DNA from: Erginobacter sp964587835
GTDB taxonomy: Bacteria > Auribacterota > Erginobacteria > Erginobacterales > Erginobacteraceae
Direction: 5' to 3'
NCBI GenBank assembly: GCA_964587835.1
Contig: CAZPMN010000011.1
Location: 1 to 64,000, forward strand
DNA: 64,000 nt
Shown in pieces: positions 42,642 to 51,496 of the stretch (within the stretch, counting starts at the first letter, position 1; every line of letters begins with the position of its first letter). A program made the translations under genes and the position numbers. The notes beneath the pieces were generated by a model. The model ran no database searches, was not told the DNA's origin, and saw nothing but the letters and a program-made list of their open reading frames with translations.

Positions 42642-44651
42642 CTAATCGACGCCCCCGGCGGATATTCCGATTTTGAGCAGCCGGGCGTTGACCGCCACGA
42701 TCACGGTGGAAAGCGACATCAGCACCGCGCCCATTGCCGGGGAGATCAGGATGCCGGCCCAATAGAGGGCCCCGGCCGCCAGGGGGATGGCGACCACGTT
42801 GTAGCCGGTCGCCCACCAGAGATTCTGGACCATTTTGCGGTAGGTGGCCCGGCCGAATAAGATCAGCGCGGTCACGTCCCGGGGATCGGAGTTGACCAGG
42901 ATGATGTCGGCGGTCTCGGCGGCCACGTCGGTTCCGGAACCGATCGCGATCCCGACATCGGCCTGGGCCAGGGCGGGAGCGTCGTTGACCCCGTCCCCGG
43001 TCATCGCCACGAACTCTCCCTCCTGCTGGAGCTCCTTGACCTTCTCCTGCTTCTGATCGGGGAGAACTTCGGCGAAATATCCGTCCAGATCCAGTTCTTC
43101 GGAGACCTTCCGGGCGACCTGTTTGTTGTCTCCGGTGATCATCCAGCATTTGATCCCGGCTTCCTTGAGCCGGTCGACGGCTTCCCGGGACTGTTGACGA
43201 ACCCGGTCGGAAAGGGTGATCGATCCCACCGGCTTATTTTCTTTGAGAAGATAAACCACCGTGGCCAACCCCTCTTCTCCTGTTCCTTCGGGGATTTCAA
43301 TCCCCTCCGCTTCCAGATATCCGGGGCTGACCGCCTTGAAATCTTCTCCGTCAACCGTGCCTTCCACACCCTTTCCCTCCATCGCCCGGAAATCGGAGAC
43401 AGGCGGGGGATCGATCTCCATCTCTTTCGCCCGGGCCGCGATCCCGGCCCCGATCGGATGCTCGGAGTTTTGCTCCAGACCGGCCGCGGTCCGGATCAGT
43501 TTCTCCTCATCCCACCCCTCGGCCAGCGGCCGGATCGAACTGACCCCGAACTTGCCTTCGGTCAGGGTGCCGGTCTTATCGAAGAGGACGGTGCTGATCT
43601 TGCGGGAGTTCTCAAAGGCGTTCCGGTTCCGGATCAAGAGGCCGTTTTTAGCGGCCAGGGCGGTGGAGACCGCCACCACCAACGGAATGGCCAGGCCCAG
43701 CGCGTGGGGGCAGGTGATCACCATCACTGTGGCCATACGTTCCATGGCGAAAGAAAAAATACTGCCCGAGATCAGCCAGACGATCAGGGTCACTCCCCCG
43801 GCGGTCAGGGCGATGATCGTCAGCCATAAGGCCGCCTGATCGGCCAGTGTCTGGCTCTTTGACTTCGAATCCTGGGCCTCTTTGACCAATCTTATCACTT
43901 TGGAAAGATAAGAATCTTCTCCCGTCCCCCTCACTTCTATCTCCAGGGAGCCGTCACCGTTGATCGTTCCCCCGATCACTTCCTCATCCTCTCCTTTTTT
44001 CACCGGTTTCGACTCCCCGGTGACCATCGCCTCGTTGACGTAACTCTTGCCTTTTTTGATTATTCCGTCGGCGGGGATCTTCTCCCCCGGCTTGACCAGG
44101 AGGAGATCGCCGCTCTTCACTTCCTCCAGCTTGACCTCAACCGTCTCCTCGTCCTCGATCCGGTGGGCTTCGTCCGGCATTAGCCGGGCCAGTTCCTCCA
44201 GGGCGTTGGAAGCGCTCAAGACCGACTTCATCTCGATCCAGTGGCCGAGCAACATAATGTCGACCAGGGTGGCCAGTTCCCAGAAGAAGAATTTCCCCGT
44301 CAGGCCGAAGACCACCGCCGAAGAGTAGAAGTAGGCCACCGAGATCGCCAGGCCGATCAGGGTCATCATCCCCGGCGATTTCTTTTTCAGCTCGGAGAAA
44401 AGACCGGATAAGAACGGCCAGCCGCCGTAGAGGAAGACCAGGGTGGAAAGGGCCCAGATCAGGTAATCGCTTCCGGGAAATTGCAGCTCGATTCCGGCCA
44501 GACCCTGGATCATCGGGGAGAGAACCAGGATAGGAACGGTCAGGGCCAGGGAGACGAAGAACCGCCGGCGGAAATCCGCCATCATCATCCGGTGATGGGC
44601 GGTATGATCGTGGTGATGGTGAACTTCCGCCTGGTTCTGGTGATCGTTCAT
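42642..44651 (-). CDS. copB: CopB-type heavy-metal P-type ATPase
   Basis: 669 residues, P1B-type ATPase. Instead of a CxxC domain, the N-terminus is His-rich (HHHHDHTAHH, residues 11-20). The membrane metal site is CPH (ITCPHALGLA), typical of CopB/P1B-3 pumps that export Cu+/Cu2+ or Ag+. Phosphorylation motif DKTGTLTEG, TGES actuator loop (VTGESKPV), HP motif (SEHPIGAGI), MITGD and TGDGVNDAPAL hinge all intact; eight helices expected. It neighbours an MBL-rhodanese gene on the same strand. Confidence 0.95.
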   Translation of the reverse strand: MNDHQNQAEVHHHHDHTAHHRMMMADFRRRFFVSLALTVPILVLSPMIQGLAGIELQFPGSDYLIWALSTLVFLYGGWPFLSGLFSELKKKSPGMMTLIGLAISVAYFYSSAVVFGLTGKFFFWELATLVDIMLLGHWIEMKSVLSASNALEELARLMPDEAHRIEDEETVEVKLEEVKSGDLLLVKPGEKIPADGIIKKGKSYVNEAMVTGESKPVKKGEDEEVIGGTINGDGSLEIEVRGTGEDSYLSKVIRLVKEAQDSKSKSQTLADQAALWLTIIALTAGGVTLIVWLISGSIFSFAMERMATVMVITCPHALGLAIPLVVAVSTALAAKNGLLIRNRNAFENSRKISTVLFDKTGTLTEGKFGVSSIRPLAEGWDEEKLIRTAAGLEQNSEHPIGAGIAARAKEMEIDPPPVSDFRAMEGKGVEGTVDGEDFKAVSPGYLEAEGIEIPEGTGEEGLATVVYLLKENKPVGSITLSDRVRQQSREAVDRLKEAGIKCWMITGDNKQVARKVSEELDLDGYFAEVLPDQKQEKVKELQQEGEFVAMTGDGVNDAPALAQADVGIAIGSGTDVAAETADIILVNSDPRDVTALILFGRATYRKMVQNLWWATGYNVVAIPLAAGALYWAGILISPAMGAVLMSLSTVIVAVNARLLKIGISAGGVD

Positions 44652-44693
44652 CTCTCTTTCCGGAGTTGGTCCCGTTCGGTCATCCGAAACCGC

Positions 44694-46070
44694 TTATTCC
44701 TCCCCGGTCCGGATCGGGCAGCCGATCGCCGAGCAGGCCTCCATCGAGCCGAGGCAGACCTCGACTTCCTCAAACCCGTTCTGCTGCAGGAAGGAGGCGG
44801 CGATGACCGACCGCAGTCCGCTGCCGCAGAAAGTGACCAGGGGGCGGGGGGAGGGGATCTCTTTGAGGCGGTTAGGCAGTTCCCCCAGGTAGATATTGAC
44901 CGCCCCCGGCAGGTAGCCTCCGGCGAACTCATTCGCGCCGCGGACATCGAGGATGGTGAATTCCTCCCCCTGTTTTATCCGCTCGACGATCTCGGCGGCG
45001 TGGACGGCCGGGATCCGGCCGTACCCTCTCCCGCTGACCTCCCACTTGAGCAGCCCGCCTTCCAGGAAGGCGGGGATGTCGTCGTAACCGAGGCGGTAGA
45101 GGTAGCGGACCGCCTCCTTCACCTCCGCCGTATCCTCGACCACCAGCCCGAGGGGCCGCCGGTAATCGAGAAACCAGCCGGCAAAGGCGGGGAGCATCCC
45201 CCGGGGGATGGCCAGGCTTCCCGGGATGAAGGCCCCGGCGACGGCTTCCGGGGAGCGGAGATCGAGGATAACCATCCCCTCCCGCGCGGCCTCGGCGAAT
45301 TCCTCGGGACCCCAGGGCGCCGGCTCGGGGAGGAGCCCGGTCACCGGCGGGCCTTCCAGGTTCAACTTCTCCATCATCCGGAAATAGGGCGGGGTGTGGT
45401 GGGTCTGGCCCATCTTCAGCGCGACGAACTTCTCCCGGTCCCGGTACCGGAGGGCCGGATTGTGGAGCCGCTCGTAACCGAGGGTGGAGAACTCCCGGTC
45501 GGCCAGGCTGGCGCCGCAGACCGACCCGGCGCCGTGGGCGGGGAGCAGGATCACCCCGTCGCCGAGGGGGAGAAGCTTCTCGAAGATGCTCCGGTGGAGC
45601 AGTTCGGCCGGCTCGGTCCCCATTTTGGGGTAGAAGTCGGTCCGGCCGGTGTCGCCGATAAAGAGGGCGTCGCCGGTGAAGACGGCCGCCGGGGAATTTC
45701 CCGAGGCGTCGTCGTAAACCACGATCGAGATGCTCTCGTAGGTGTGCCCCGGCGTCTCGAGGATCTTCAGCCGGAGGTCCCCCATCTGAAACTCGTCGCC
45801 GGCCTTCACCGGCTCCCCGTAGGCGAAGGAAAGCGCCGCCCCGTGGTGGATCGCCGCCCCGCTCCGGGCGGCCAGTTCGGCCGAGCCGACGACGTAGTCC
45901 TCGTTGCGGTGAGTCTCGAAGATCCGGGTGATCCGGCATCCCTCCCGGTCGGCGATCTCCCGGTAGATTCCGCAATCCCTCCGCGGGTCGATCACCGCCG
46001 CCTCTCCCCCGTCGCCGAGGATGTAGGAGAGGTGGGCCAATCCTTCCGATTTGATCTTTTCCAGAAACAT
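44694..46070 (-). CDS. MBL-fold hydrolase with two rhodanese domains
   Basis: 458 residues. Residues 1-225 form a metallo-beta-lactamase fold (AVIDPRRDCGIY, TPGHTYES, FTGDALFIGDTGRTDFYP, LLPAHGAGSVCG). The metal motif is T-H-R-N-E-D-Y instead of T-H-x-H-x-D-H, a known variant in this rhodanese-linked group. Two rhodanese domains follow (about 265-340 and 365-455). The first lacks the active-site Cys, the second has it (VTFCGSGLRS). Related to ETHE1-type persulfide dioxygenases; here the altered site makes the reaction uncertain. ATG behind GAAGGAGG. Confidence 0.9.
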   Translation of the reverse strand: MFLEKIKSEGLAHLSYILGDGGEAAVIDPRRDCGIYREIADREGCRITRIFETHRNEDYVVGSAELAARSGAAIHHGAALSFAYGEPVKAGDEFQMGDLRLKILETPGHTYESISIVVYDDASGNSPAAVFTGDALFIGDTGRTDFYPKMGTEPAELLHRSIFEKLLPLGDGVILLPAHGAGSVCGASLADREFSTLGYERLHNPALRYRDREKFVALKMGQTHHTPPYFRMMEKLNLEGPPVTGLLPEPAPWGPEEFAEAAREGMVILDLRSPEAVAGAFIPGSLAIPRGMLPAFAGWFLDYRRPLGLVVEDTAEVKEAVRYLYRLGYDDIPAFLEGGLLKWEVSGRGYGRIPAVHAAEIVERIKQGEEFTILDVRGANEFAGGYLPGAVNIYLGELPNRLKEIPSPRPLVTFCGSGLRSVIAASFLQQNGFEEVEVCLGSMEACSAIGCPIRTGEE

Positions 46071-46094
46071 TATCCGCCTCCTTCTAAAGTGAAA

Positions 46095-46225
46095 TATAAG
46101 GGCACTGAACTGTCATTGCGATCCGGCTTTAGACGGAGAAGCAATCTCGATCCACCGCAAGGGAATAGATTGCTTCGTCGCTGCGCTCCTCGCAATGACA
46201 TTGGGCATACTTGATATTTCTGAAG
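46095..46225. repeat. CATTGCGAG/AGCAATCTC palindromic repeat
   Basis: Contains TGTCATTGCGATCCGGCTTT, GACGGAGAAGCAATCTC, and the reverse block AGATTGCTTCGTCGCTGCG, CTCCTCGCAATGACA. The inner GATCCGGCTTTAGACGGAG block also occurs inverted in the element at 40862. Ends are degenerate (TAAAGTGAAATATAAGG and ATATTTCTGAAGTACTAAA). Confidence 0.75.
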
Positions 46226-46279
46226 TACTAAACCAATCCGGTTAATTCATAACTACTTCAATTTTCCGCAAGTGGTTAA

Positions 46280-46616
46280 TCAACTGCAAAAGCTCTCCCA
46301 GAGCTTGACCAGGCGCTTCCGGTCGGGCTCTCTCTGGTAGAGCGGCCGGGTTCCGCCTTCCAGATGCTCGGCCAGTTCCGCCTCGAACGGTTCCTTCTCC
46401 GCCTGGCGGTAAAATACTCCCAGGGGATATTTCTCCGTCTCGATCGCCCGGGCAAAGGCCGCTCCCCGGTCGGAAGAGTCGTGGTCGTCTTCCAGGTAAT
46501 AGGTGTTTTCCCCGAACCATTCGTAGGTATTGAGATGATTGAAGGTGACGCAGGGCTGGAAGATATCGACCAGGGCGAAGCCCCGGTGGCGGATCGCCTG
46601 CTGCAGGATCTTCCCG
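46280..46616 (-). pseudogene. KorB (2-oxoacid:ferredoxin oxidoreductase beta), C-terminal remnant
   Basis: In one minus-strand frame, AGKILQQAIRHRGFALVDIFQPCVTFN, NTYEWFGENTYYLEDDHDSS and LGVFYRQ match the C-terminal about 110 residues of the KorB/PorB-like beta subunit, ending at TGA (46282-46280). The TPP-binding core and N-terminus are absent. It is joined to the end of the alpha subunit by a deletion and in a different frame. Confidence 0.88.
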
Positions 46617-48088
46617 GCTGAATGGAAGTCCGTTGTATTTCCTGATCCCGGCCATCTCGCTCGCGCCGAAAGTCATTTTAAGCAGCCGGGCGAACTGGCC
46701 GGAGGCGTTGTTCTCGATCACCACGACCTTCTTCGCCCGCCGGAGATAACCGGCGGTCTTCGGGTGCAGGGGATAAACCTGGCTGAAGTGGAGACCGCCG
46801 ATCCCCTTGCCTCCGTGTTCTTCCAGGCTCTCGCGGATAATCTGGCGGGTGGAACCCCAGCCCACCACCAGGGTTCGGTAGTCTTCGTCGCCGAAGAACT
46901 CCGGTTCCAGGGCTTCAGCCTCCAGCTTCGAGAATTTCCCCCGTCGCTTCTCCACCATCGCGACCCGGACCGAAAAATCCTCCGTGATCCGCCCCCTCTC
47001 GTCGTGTTCGTCGCTGTCGACGGCCACCAACCCCCGGCCGTAACCGGGGATCCCCCGGGGCGATATCCCGTCCTCGGCCGCGGCGTAGCGGCGGTAGTCT
47101 TCTTCGGTTTCGATGATCCGGTTTTCGATCTTCTCTTCGGGGATTTCGAAAACGGGGAGGTTATAAGCGGAGTCGAGGAGATACTGGTCGGTGAGGACGA
47201 TCACCGGCACCTGGAAGCGGTCGGCGAGGAGAAAGGCCCGGCGGGCGAGGAAGAAACATTCCTCGATCGTCCCCGGGGTGAGGATCGCCCGGGGGAATTC
47301 GCCGTGGCCGGCAAAGAGGGCGAAGAGGAGGTCTCCCTGTTCGGTCCGGGTGGGCAGCCCGGTGGCCGGACCGGGGTGCTGGGCGAGGTGGATGACCAGA
47401 GGCGACTCGATCATCCCGGCCAGGCTCAAGCCCTCGGTCATCAGGGCGGAGCCCCCGCCCGAGGTGGTGACCAACCCCCGTCCCCCCGCGTACCAGGCGC
47501 CCAGGGCCATATTGACGGCGGCGATCTCGTCTTCGGCCTGGATCACCTCGATGTTGAACTCTTCCGACCGTCCGGCGAGAAAGACCCCGACCCCGGTGGC
47601 CGGGGACATCGGGTAGAAGGAGAGGAAGTTGCAGCCGCCGGCGATCGCCCCCATCGCCACCGCCTCGGTCCCGCTGACCAGGGCCTCGCCGCCCGCCCGG
47701 CCGTCCTCGCCCGGGGAGAAGGAGAGGTCCTTCTCCTCGGCGGTCTTCCGGCCCCGTTCATAGCCCTGACTGAAAGCGCGGCGGTTATTCTTTTTCGTCT
47801 CCTCGTCGCCCAGGATCAGGGTCTCGAAGCTCACCCGATCACCCAGGTGGGCCACCCCGCCGGGGTGGAGGGAGACCAGGATATCCACCCGGCGGACGAA
47901 ACCCGGACCCGTTTGGAGGAGACCCGGATGGAGGTCGAATTCATCCCCCCGCGAACCCGGGACATAAATTCTCGGGTGGTAAAGACGTTGTAGCCGTTCC
48001 CCGAGAATATCCTGGCCAGCAGGCTCTCCAGGGTTTTGATCCCCTGGCCGGCCTGGCCGCAGATCGCGATCGCTATGTCCTCGCGCAT
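46617..48088 (-). pseudogene. korA: KorA: fused gamma-alpha subunit of 2-oxoacid:ferredoxin oxidoreductase, frameshifted
   Basis: The gene starts at ATG 48088 behind GGAGAAACAATT. The gamma domain (ICGQAGQGIKTLESLLARIF, FTTREFMSRVRGGMNS) runs to about 47905, where the frame must change (RVSSKRV to RRVDILVSLHPGG) to continue. The alpha domain is then intact (GTEAVAMGAIAGGCNFLSFYP, IQAEDEIAAVNMALGA, TTSGGGSALMTEG, HFSQVYPLHP) to GIRKYNGLPF. There a deletion joins it to a beta remnant. The complex would make acyl-CoA from 2-oxoacids with ferredoxin. Real decay or sequencing/assembly error cannot be distinguished here. Confidence 0.88.
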
Positions 48089-48147
48089 AATTGTTTCTCC
48101 GGTATTTTACCGTGAATAAAAATTGAAGTTCCGGGACAAGTTGTAAG

Positions 48148-48262
48148 ATCCCTGCCGCCTTGTCCGGCAGGTGAATCAATTCATCGGCTACAATCACTGC
48201 CGCTCCCGAGAAAAGACCCCTGCCGCCTTGTGCGGCAGGTGAATGAGTTCATTCAAGACATA
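48148..48262. repeat. paired hairpin repeat (CCTGCCGC variant)
   Basis: Two copies of CCTGCCGC-loop-GCGGCAGGTGAATSARTTCA (arms 48151-48157/48165-48171 and 48219-48226/48232-48239). Same element as at 18811-18925, with covarying stem sequence. The gap 48089-48447 holds no gene besides this. Confidence 0.8.
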
Positions 48263-48447
48263 TCTCTTCCATTAAAAGGCCGGCGGAAGATAATCCCAAT
48301 TGGTCTCCTCCCCTTTTTACTGACTTTTTTCTACTTGTGTCTCCCGAATTTTTGGCTTAAGATCGAGATCTTGGTCATGTTTGTATAACTTCACCGCCCT
48401 CGGAGGTGGTCTTCCAAGGGTGGAATTAAAGTCAAGGAGCGCCGGTT

Positions 48448-49179
48448 ATGCCCTATAACATTCTGCTGGTGGACGACGACCGGGATTTCCGGGAAGAGTT
48501 CCGGGATTACTTTCGCGGCTATCGGGTAGTCGGGGTCGACCGGGGGGAGGAAGCGCTGGCCGAGCTGGCCAAGCCCAACGAGATCGATCTGGTGGTGCTC
48601 GATGTCCGGCTCCCGGACGCCTCGGGAACCGCGATCTTGAAGCGGATCAAGCGGGCCCGTCCCGGTCTCGGGGTGATTATCCTCACCGGATTCGGTTCGA
48701 AGAAGGTGGTGATCGAGGCGCTCCATGGGGAAGCCGACGAGTACCTGGAAAAGCCGCTGGACATCGAAAAGACCGAGGTGGCGATCGAGAAAATCCTCCG
48801 GCATTCCCGCTGGCCGGCCGGGATCGAGGGGGAGGACATCGCCGGGAAGATGGAGCGGGTCAAGGTCTTCCTGGAGAGGAATGTTCATAAGAAGGTCTCC
48901 CTGGAGGACGCGGCCGCCGTGGTGGCCCTCAGTCCCAAGTACTTGAGCCGGGTCTTCAAGGAGGTCACCGGCCGGAAGTTCAACCAGTTCAAGCTGGAGG
49001 CGAAGATCGACCAGGCGAAACAATGGCTGGCCGAGACCGCCCACAGCGTCGACAAGATCGCCTACTCGCTGGGCTACCTCAACGCGGAGTCCTTCATCCG
49101 GATCTTCAAGAAGTTCACCGGCCTGACCCCGACTGCCTACCGGGCCGCCGCGCAACGGGACAAAAACCACCGCAAGTGA
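48448..49179 (+). CDS. response regulator with AraC-type HTH output domain
   Basis: 243 residues. Receiver domain 1-120 with acidic pocket DDD (9-11), phospho-acceptor Asp in LVVLDVRLPD (about 52), Thr in IILTGFG and Lys in YLEKPLD. C-terminal AraC/XylS-type double HTH (about 140-240): VSLEDAAAVVALSPKYLSRVFKEVTG and DKIAYSLGYLNAESFIRIFKK. A DNA-binding regulator. The sensor kinase gene begins 12 bases after its stop codon. Confidence 0.93.
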   Translation: MPYNILLVDDDRDFREEFRDYFRGYRVVGVDRGEEALAELAKPNEIDLVVLDVRLPDASGTAILKRIKRARPGLGVIILTGFGSKKVVIEALHGEADEYLEKPLDIEKTEVAIEKILRHSRWPAGIEGEDIAGKMERVKVFLERNVHKKVSLEDAAAVVALSPKYLSRVFKEVTGRKFNQFKLEAKIDQAKQWLAETAHSVDKIAYSLGYLNAESFIRIFKKFTGLTPTAYRAAAQRDKNHRK

Positions 49180-49190
49180 ATTAACCGGCT

Positions 49191-50741
49191 ATGAAGCGAC
49201 GGAAAGACGACGAGCGGGATCTCTCCCCGTTAAAGCAACGACCGCCCGGTCCCCGGATGGTCCGGGAATGGTTCCGACAGATTCTCGACTCGATGGAGGA
49301 CCTGATCTACATCACCGGTTCCGACCACCGGGTCGAGTATATCAACCCCCCGATGAGGGAAGCCTTCGGCCCGGTCGGGGGGAGGAGATGTTTCGACTAT
49401 CTCCACCACCATCGGACAGTATGTACCTGGTGCCGCCAGTCCGAGATAATTAGCGGAAAGGTGGTCCGCTGGGAATGGACTTCCCCCCGCAACGGTCGGA
49501 CTTACGATGTCATCGAGAGTCCATTTTCCAACCCCGACGGGTCAATCTCCAAACTGAAGATAATGCGGGATATCACCGAGCGCAAGCAGCTGGAAAGCCG
49601 GCTGGAGAAGTTCAACTACAAACTGGAAGAGATCGTCATCAGCCGGACCCGCGAACTCTCGGCGGCCAACGAACTGCTGGAGCGGCTCTTTTCCAGCGTG
49701 CATTTTCTCCTGGCTTACCTCGATGCTGATTTCAACTTTCGCCGGGTCAACCTGGCTTATGCCGAGGCTTACCAGAAACCGCCGGAATACTTTGTCGGCA
49801 AGAATCACTTCCGGCTCTTCCCCCATCCCGAGAATGAGCGGATCTTCCGGCGGGTGGTCCGGACCGGTCGGCCCTATGTCGTCTTCGCCCGGCCCTTCGT
49901 CTACCCCGACCATCCGGAATGGGGAACCACCTATTGGGATTGGTCGCTCCGCCCGGTCCGGGGGGGCGAAGGTGAGGTGGAAGGAGTGCTCCTGATCCTG
50001 ATCGACGTGAGCGAGCGCAAGGAGGCGGAAGAGAAGCTCAAGCGGGCTCAGAAGAAGATGGCCGATATGGAACGGCTGGCCGAGCTGGGCACTCTCTCCT
50101 CGATGGTGGCCCACGAGATGCGCAACCCCCTGGCCACCATCGCCCTGGCCGCGGCCAACCTCCGGCGGAAGACCTCGGACCCAGCCCTGCTTAAGCATAT
50201 CAGTACGATCGCGGAAAAAGTCAAATCCGGCGAACGGGTTATCGAGAGCTTGCTCGGCTATTCCCGGATCCAGCTGCCCCGCTACCGGAATATTTTCATC
50301 CTGCCGTTCCTCCGGCGCTGTCTCTCCGACTCCCTCAAGACCCATCCGGATATCCGGCCCGAGGTGGCGCTGGACCTGGCGGCGTTGAGAAGAAAGAAAA
50401 TCTCCGCCGACCCCGACCAGTTGCGGGAGGTGTTCGTCAACATCCTGGATAACGCCCTGGAAGCCGTCCCGGCCGAGGGGGGCAGGATCGAGGTGTCCGG
50501 ATGTTTGGAGCCGGACGGCATGGCCCTCTTCCGGTTTCGGGACAACGGTCCCCCGGTCAGCCCGGAGGATCGGAAAGAAATTTTTACCCCCTTCTTCACC
50601 CGCAAGCCCTCCGGAACCGGTCTTGGCCTGGCCGTCTGCCGGCAGCTGGTCCATCTCCATCACGGCACGATCGAACTGGCCAGCGGACCGCAGCGGGGGA
50701 CGGATGTTACCGTCCGGATCCCCGCCCTCCCCGTGCAGTAA
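49191..50741 (+). CDS. PAS-domain sensor histidine kinase
   Basis: 516 residues with no membrane segment, so cytosolic. Two PAS domains (about 25-135 and 165-280). The first contains CTWC in HHRTVCTWCRQSE, which may bind a metal or heme-like ligand. H-box SSMVAHEMRNPLATIALAAA (His about 309), N-box VNILDNALEA, G-boxes and TPFFTRKPSGTGLGLAVC all intact. Probably phosphorylates the AraC-type regulator encoded directly upstream. Confidence 0.94.
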   Translation: MKRRKDDERDLSPLKQRPPGPRMVREWFRQILDSMEDLIYITGSDHRVEYINPPMREAFGPVGGRRCFDYLHHHRTVCTWCRQSEIISGKVVRWEWTSPRNGRTYDVIESPFSNPDGSISKLKIMRDITERKQLESRLEKFNYKLEEIVISRTRELSAANELLERLFSSVHFLLAYLDADFNFRRVNLAYAEAYQKPPEYFVGKNHFRLFPHPENERIFRRVVRTGRPYVVFARPFVYPDHPEWGTTYWDWSLRPVRGGEGEVEGVLLILIDVSERKEAEEKLKRAQKKMADMERLAELGTLSSMVAHEMRNPLATIALAAANLRRKTSDPALLKHISTIAEKVKSGERVIESLLGYSRIQLPRYRNIFILPFLRRCLSDSLKTHPDIRPEVALDLAALRRKKISADPDQLREVFVNILDNALEAVPAEGGRIEVSGCLEPDGMALFRFRDNGPPVSPEDRKEIFTPFFTRKPSGTGLGLAVCRQLVHLHHGTIELASGPQRGTDVTVRIPALPVQ

Positions 50742-50881
50742 AACCCCGCTCGGGAAATCTCCTTGCGGACCTGTCCTTCCCCGCCTCCCCTCCGGGGGTC
50801 AATTCCCCCGGTAGTAGAAAATAGTCAGGAGAAAGGCGAAAGACCCCATTGCCGGATGAATTTGAAGCGGGGAAGATGCCT

Positions 50882-51061
50882 TTTAACCCGGATTATTCAG
50901 GTAAACAATATTCTCAACCAAGGTTATTGAGATGGCTTTGCTCATTGCATTCACTCGCAATGGCATTCGTTATTGCGGGGAGGTTCGAAAGCTTTCGGGC
51001 CGACGAAGTAATCTGATCAATTTGTGGCGAATTAAAGCAGTTATAAATAATCCGGGTTAAA
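50882..51061. mobile_element. 180-bp element with 16-bp TIRs, nested CATTGCGAG repeat
   Basis: Inverted termini TTTAACCCGGATTATT (50882-50897 and 51046-51061, perfect). The interior includes a degenerate CATTGCGAG/CGAAG-AATCT palindrome with a GAAAGCTTTC hairpin. The outer motif matches the ends of the ~286-bp elements at 26064 and 32733. No ORF. The rest of 50742-51088 shows no gene. Confidence 0.8.
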
Positions 51062-51088
51062 CCAAGCCGGTCAGGGGGGGAGAGGGAT

Positions 51089-51478
51089 TTGAGCAGACGA
51101 TATCGAGTCTTGCTGGTGGACGACGACGCCGAACTGGTGGAGGAACTGGCCGAAGCACTTAACGCCGCCGGCTACGAGGTTGATAGCTTCACCGACCCGG
51201 GGCAAGCCCTGGCGGCCGCGCCCGCCCGGCGTCCGGATATTGCCCTGATTGATTTAAAGATGCGGGTAAAAAACGGTTTCCAGCTGGCCCGGGAATTGCT
51301 GGAGGCGGAACCGCTGGCCGGAATCCCGATCGTCGCGATGACCGGATACTATACCCGTCGGGAGGACGAGAAGCTGATGAAAGCCAGCGGCATCCGGGCC
51401 TGCCTCTTCAAGCCCTTCATGCCGGAAGTGGCCGCCCGGAAGCTGCACTCGATACTCCAGGGAAGAACGGAAACCTGA
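51089..51478 (+). CDS. single-domain response regulator (CheY-like)
   Basis: 129 residues, receiver domain only: VLLVDDDAELVEELAEAL (acidic triad), IALIDLKMRVKNGF with phospho-acceptor Asp, IVAMTGYY with the Thr and CLFKPFMPE with the Lys. TTG start behind GGGGGGAGAGG. It probably receives phosphate from a kinase such as the neighbour at 49191, but no output domain is present. Confidence 0.9.
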   Translation: MSRRYRVLLVDDDAELVEELAEALNAAGYEVDSFTDPGQALAAAPARRPDIALIDLKMRVKNGFQLARELLEAEPLAGIPIVAMTGYYTRREDEKLMKASGIRACLFKPFMPEVAARKLHSILQGRTET

Positions 51479-51496
51479 ATGAGGGGAGAAGGTACA

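Noticed and set aside
47895..47925. programmed -1 frameshift site in korA (GGGTTTC)
   Set aside because: The heptamer is present but its phase to the reading frame is wrong for X XXY YYZ slippage, and a second lesion exists downstream.
46242..48197. single intact 651-codon gene
   Set aside because: The reading frame only spans the alpha part; gamma and beta similarity lie in other frames, so it is a broken gene.
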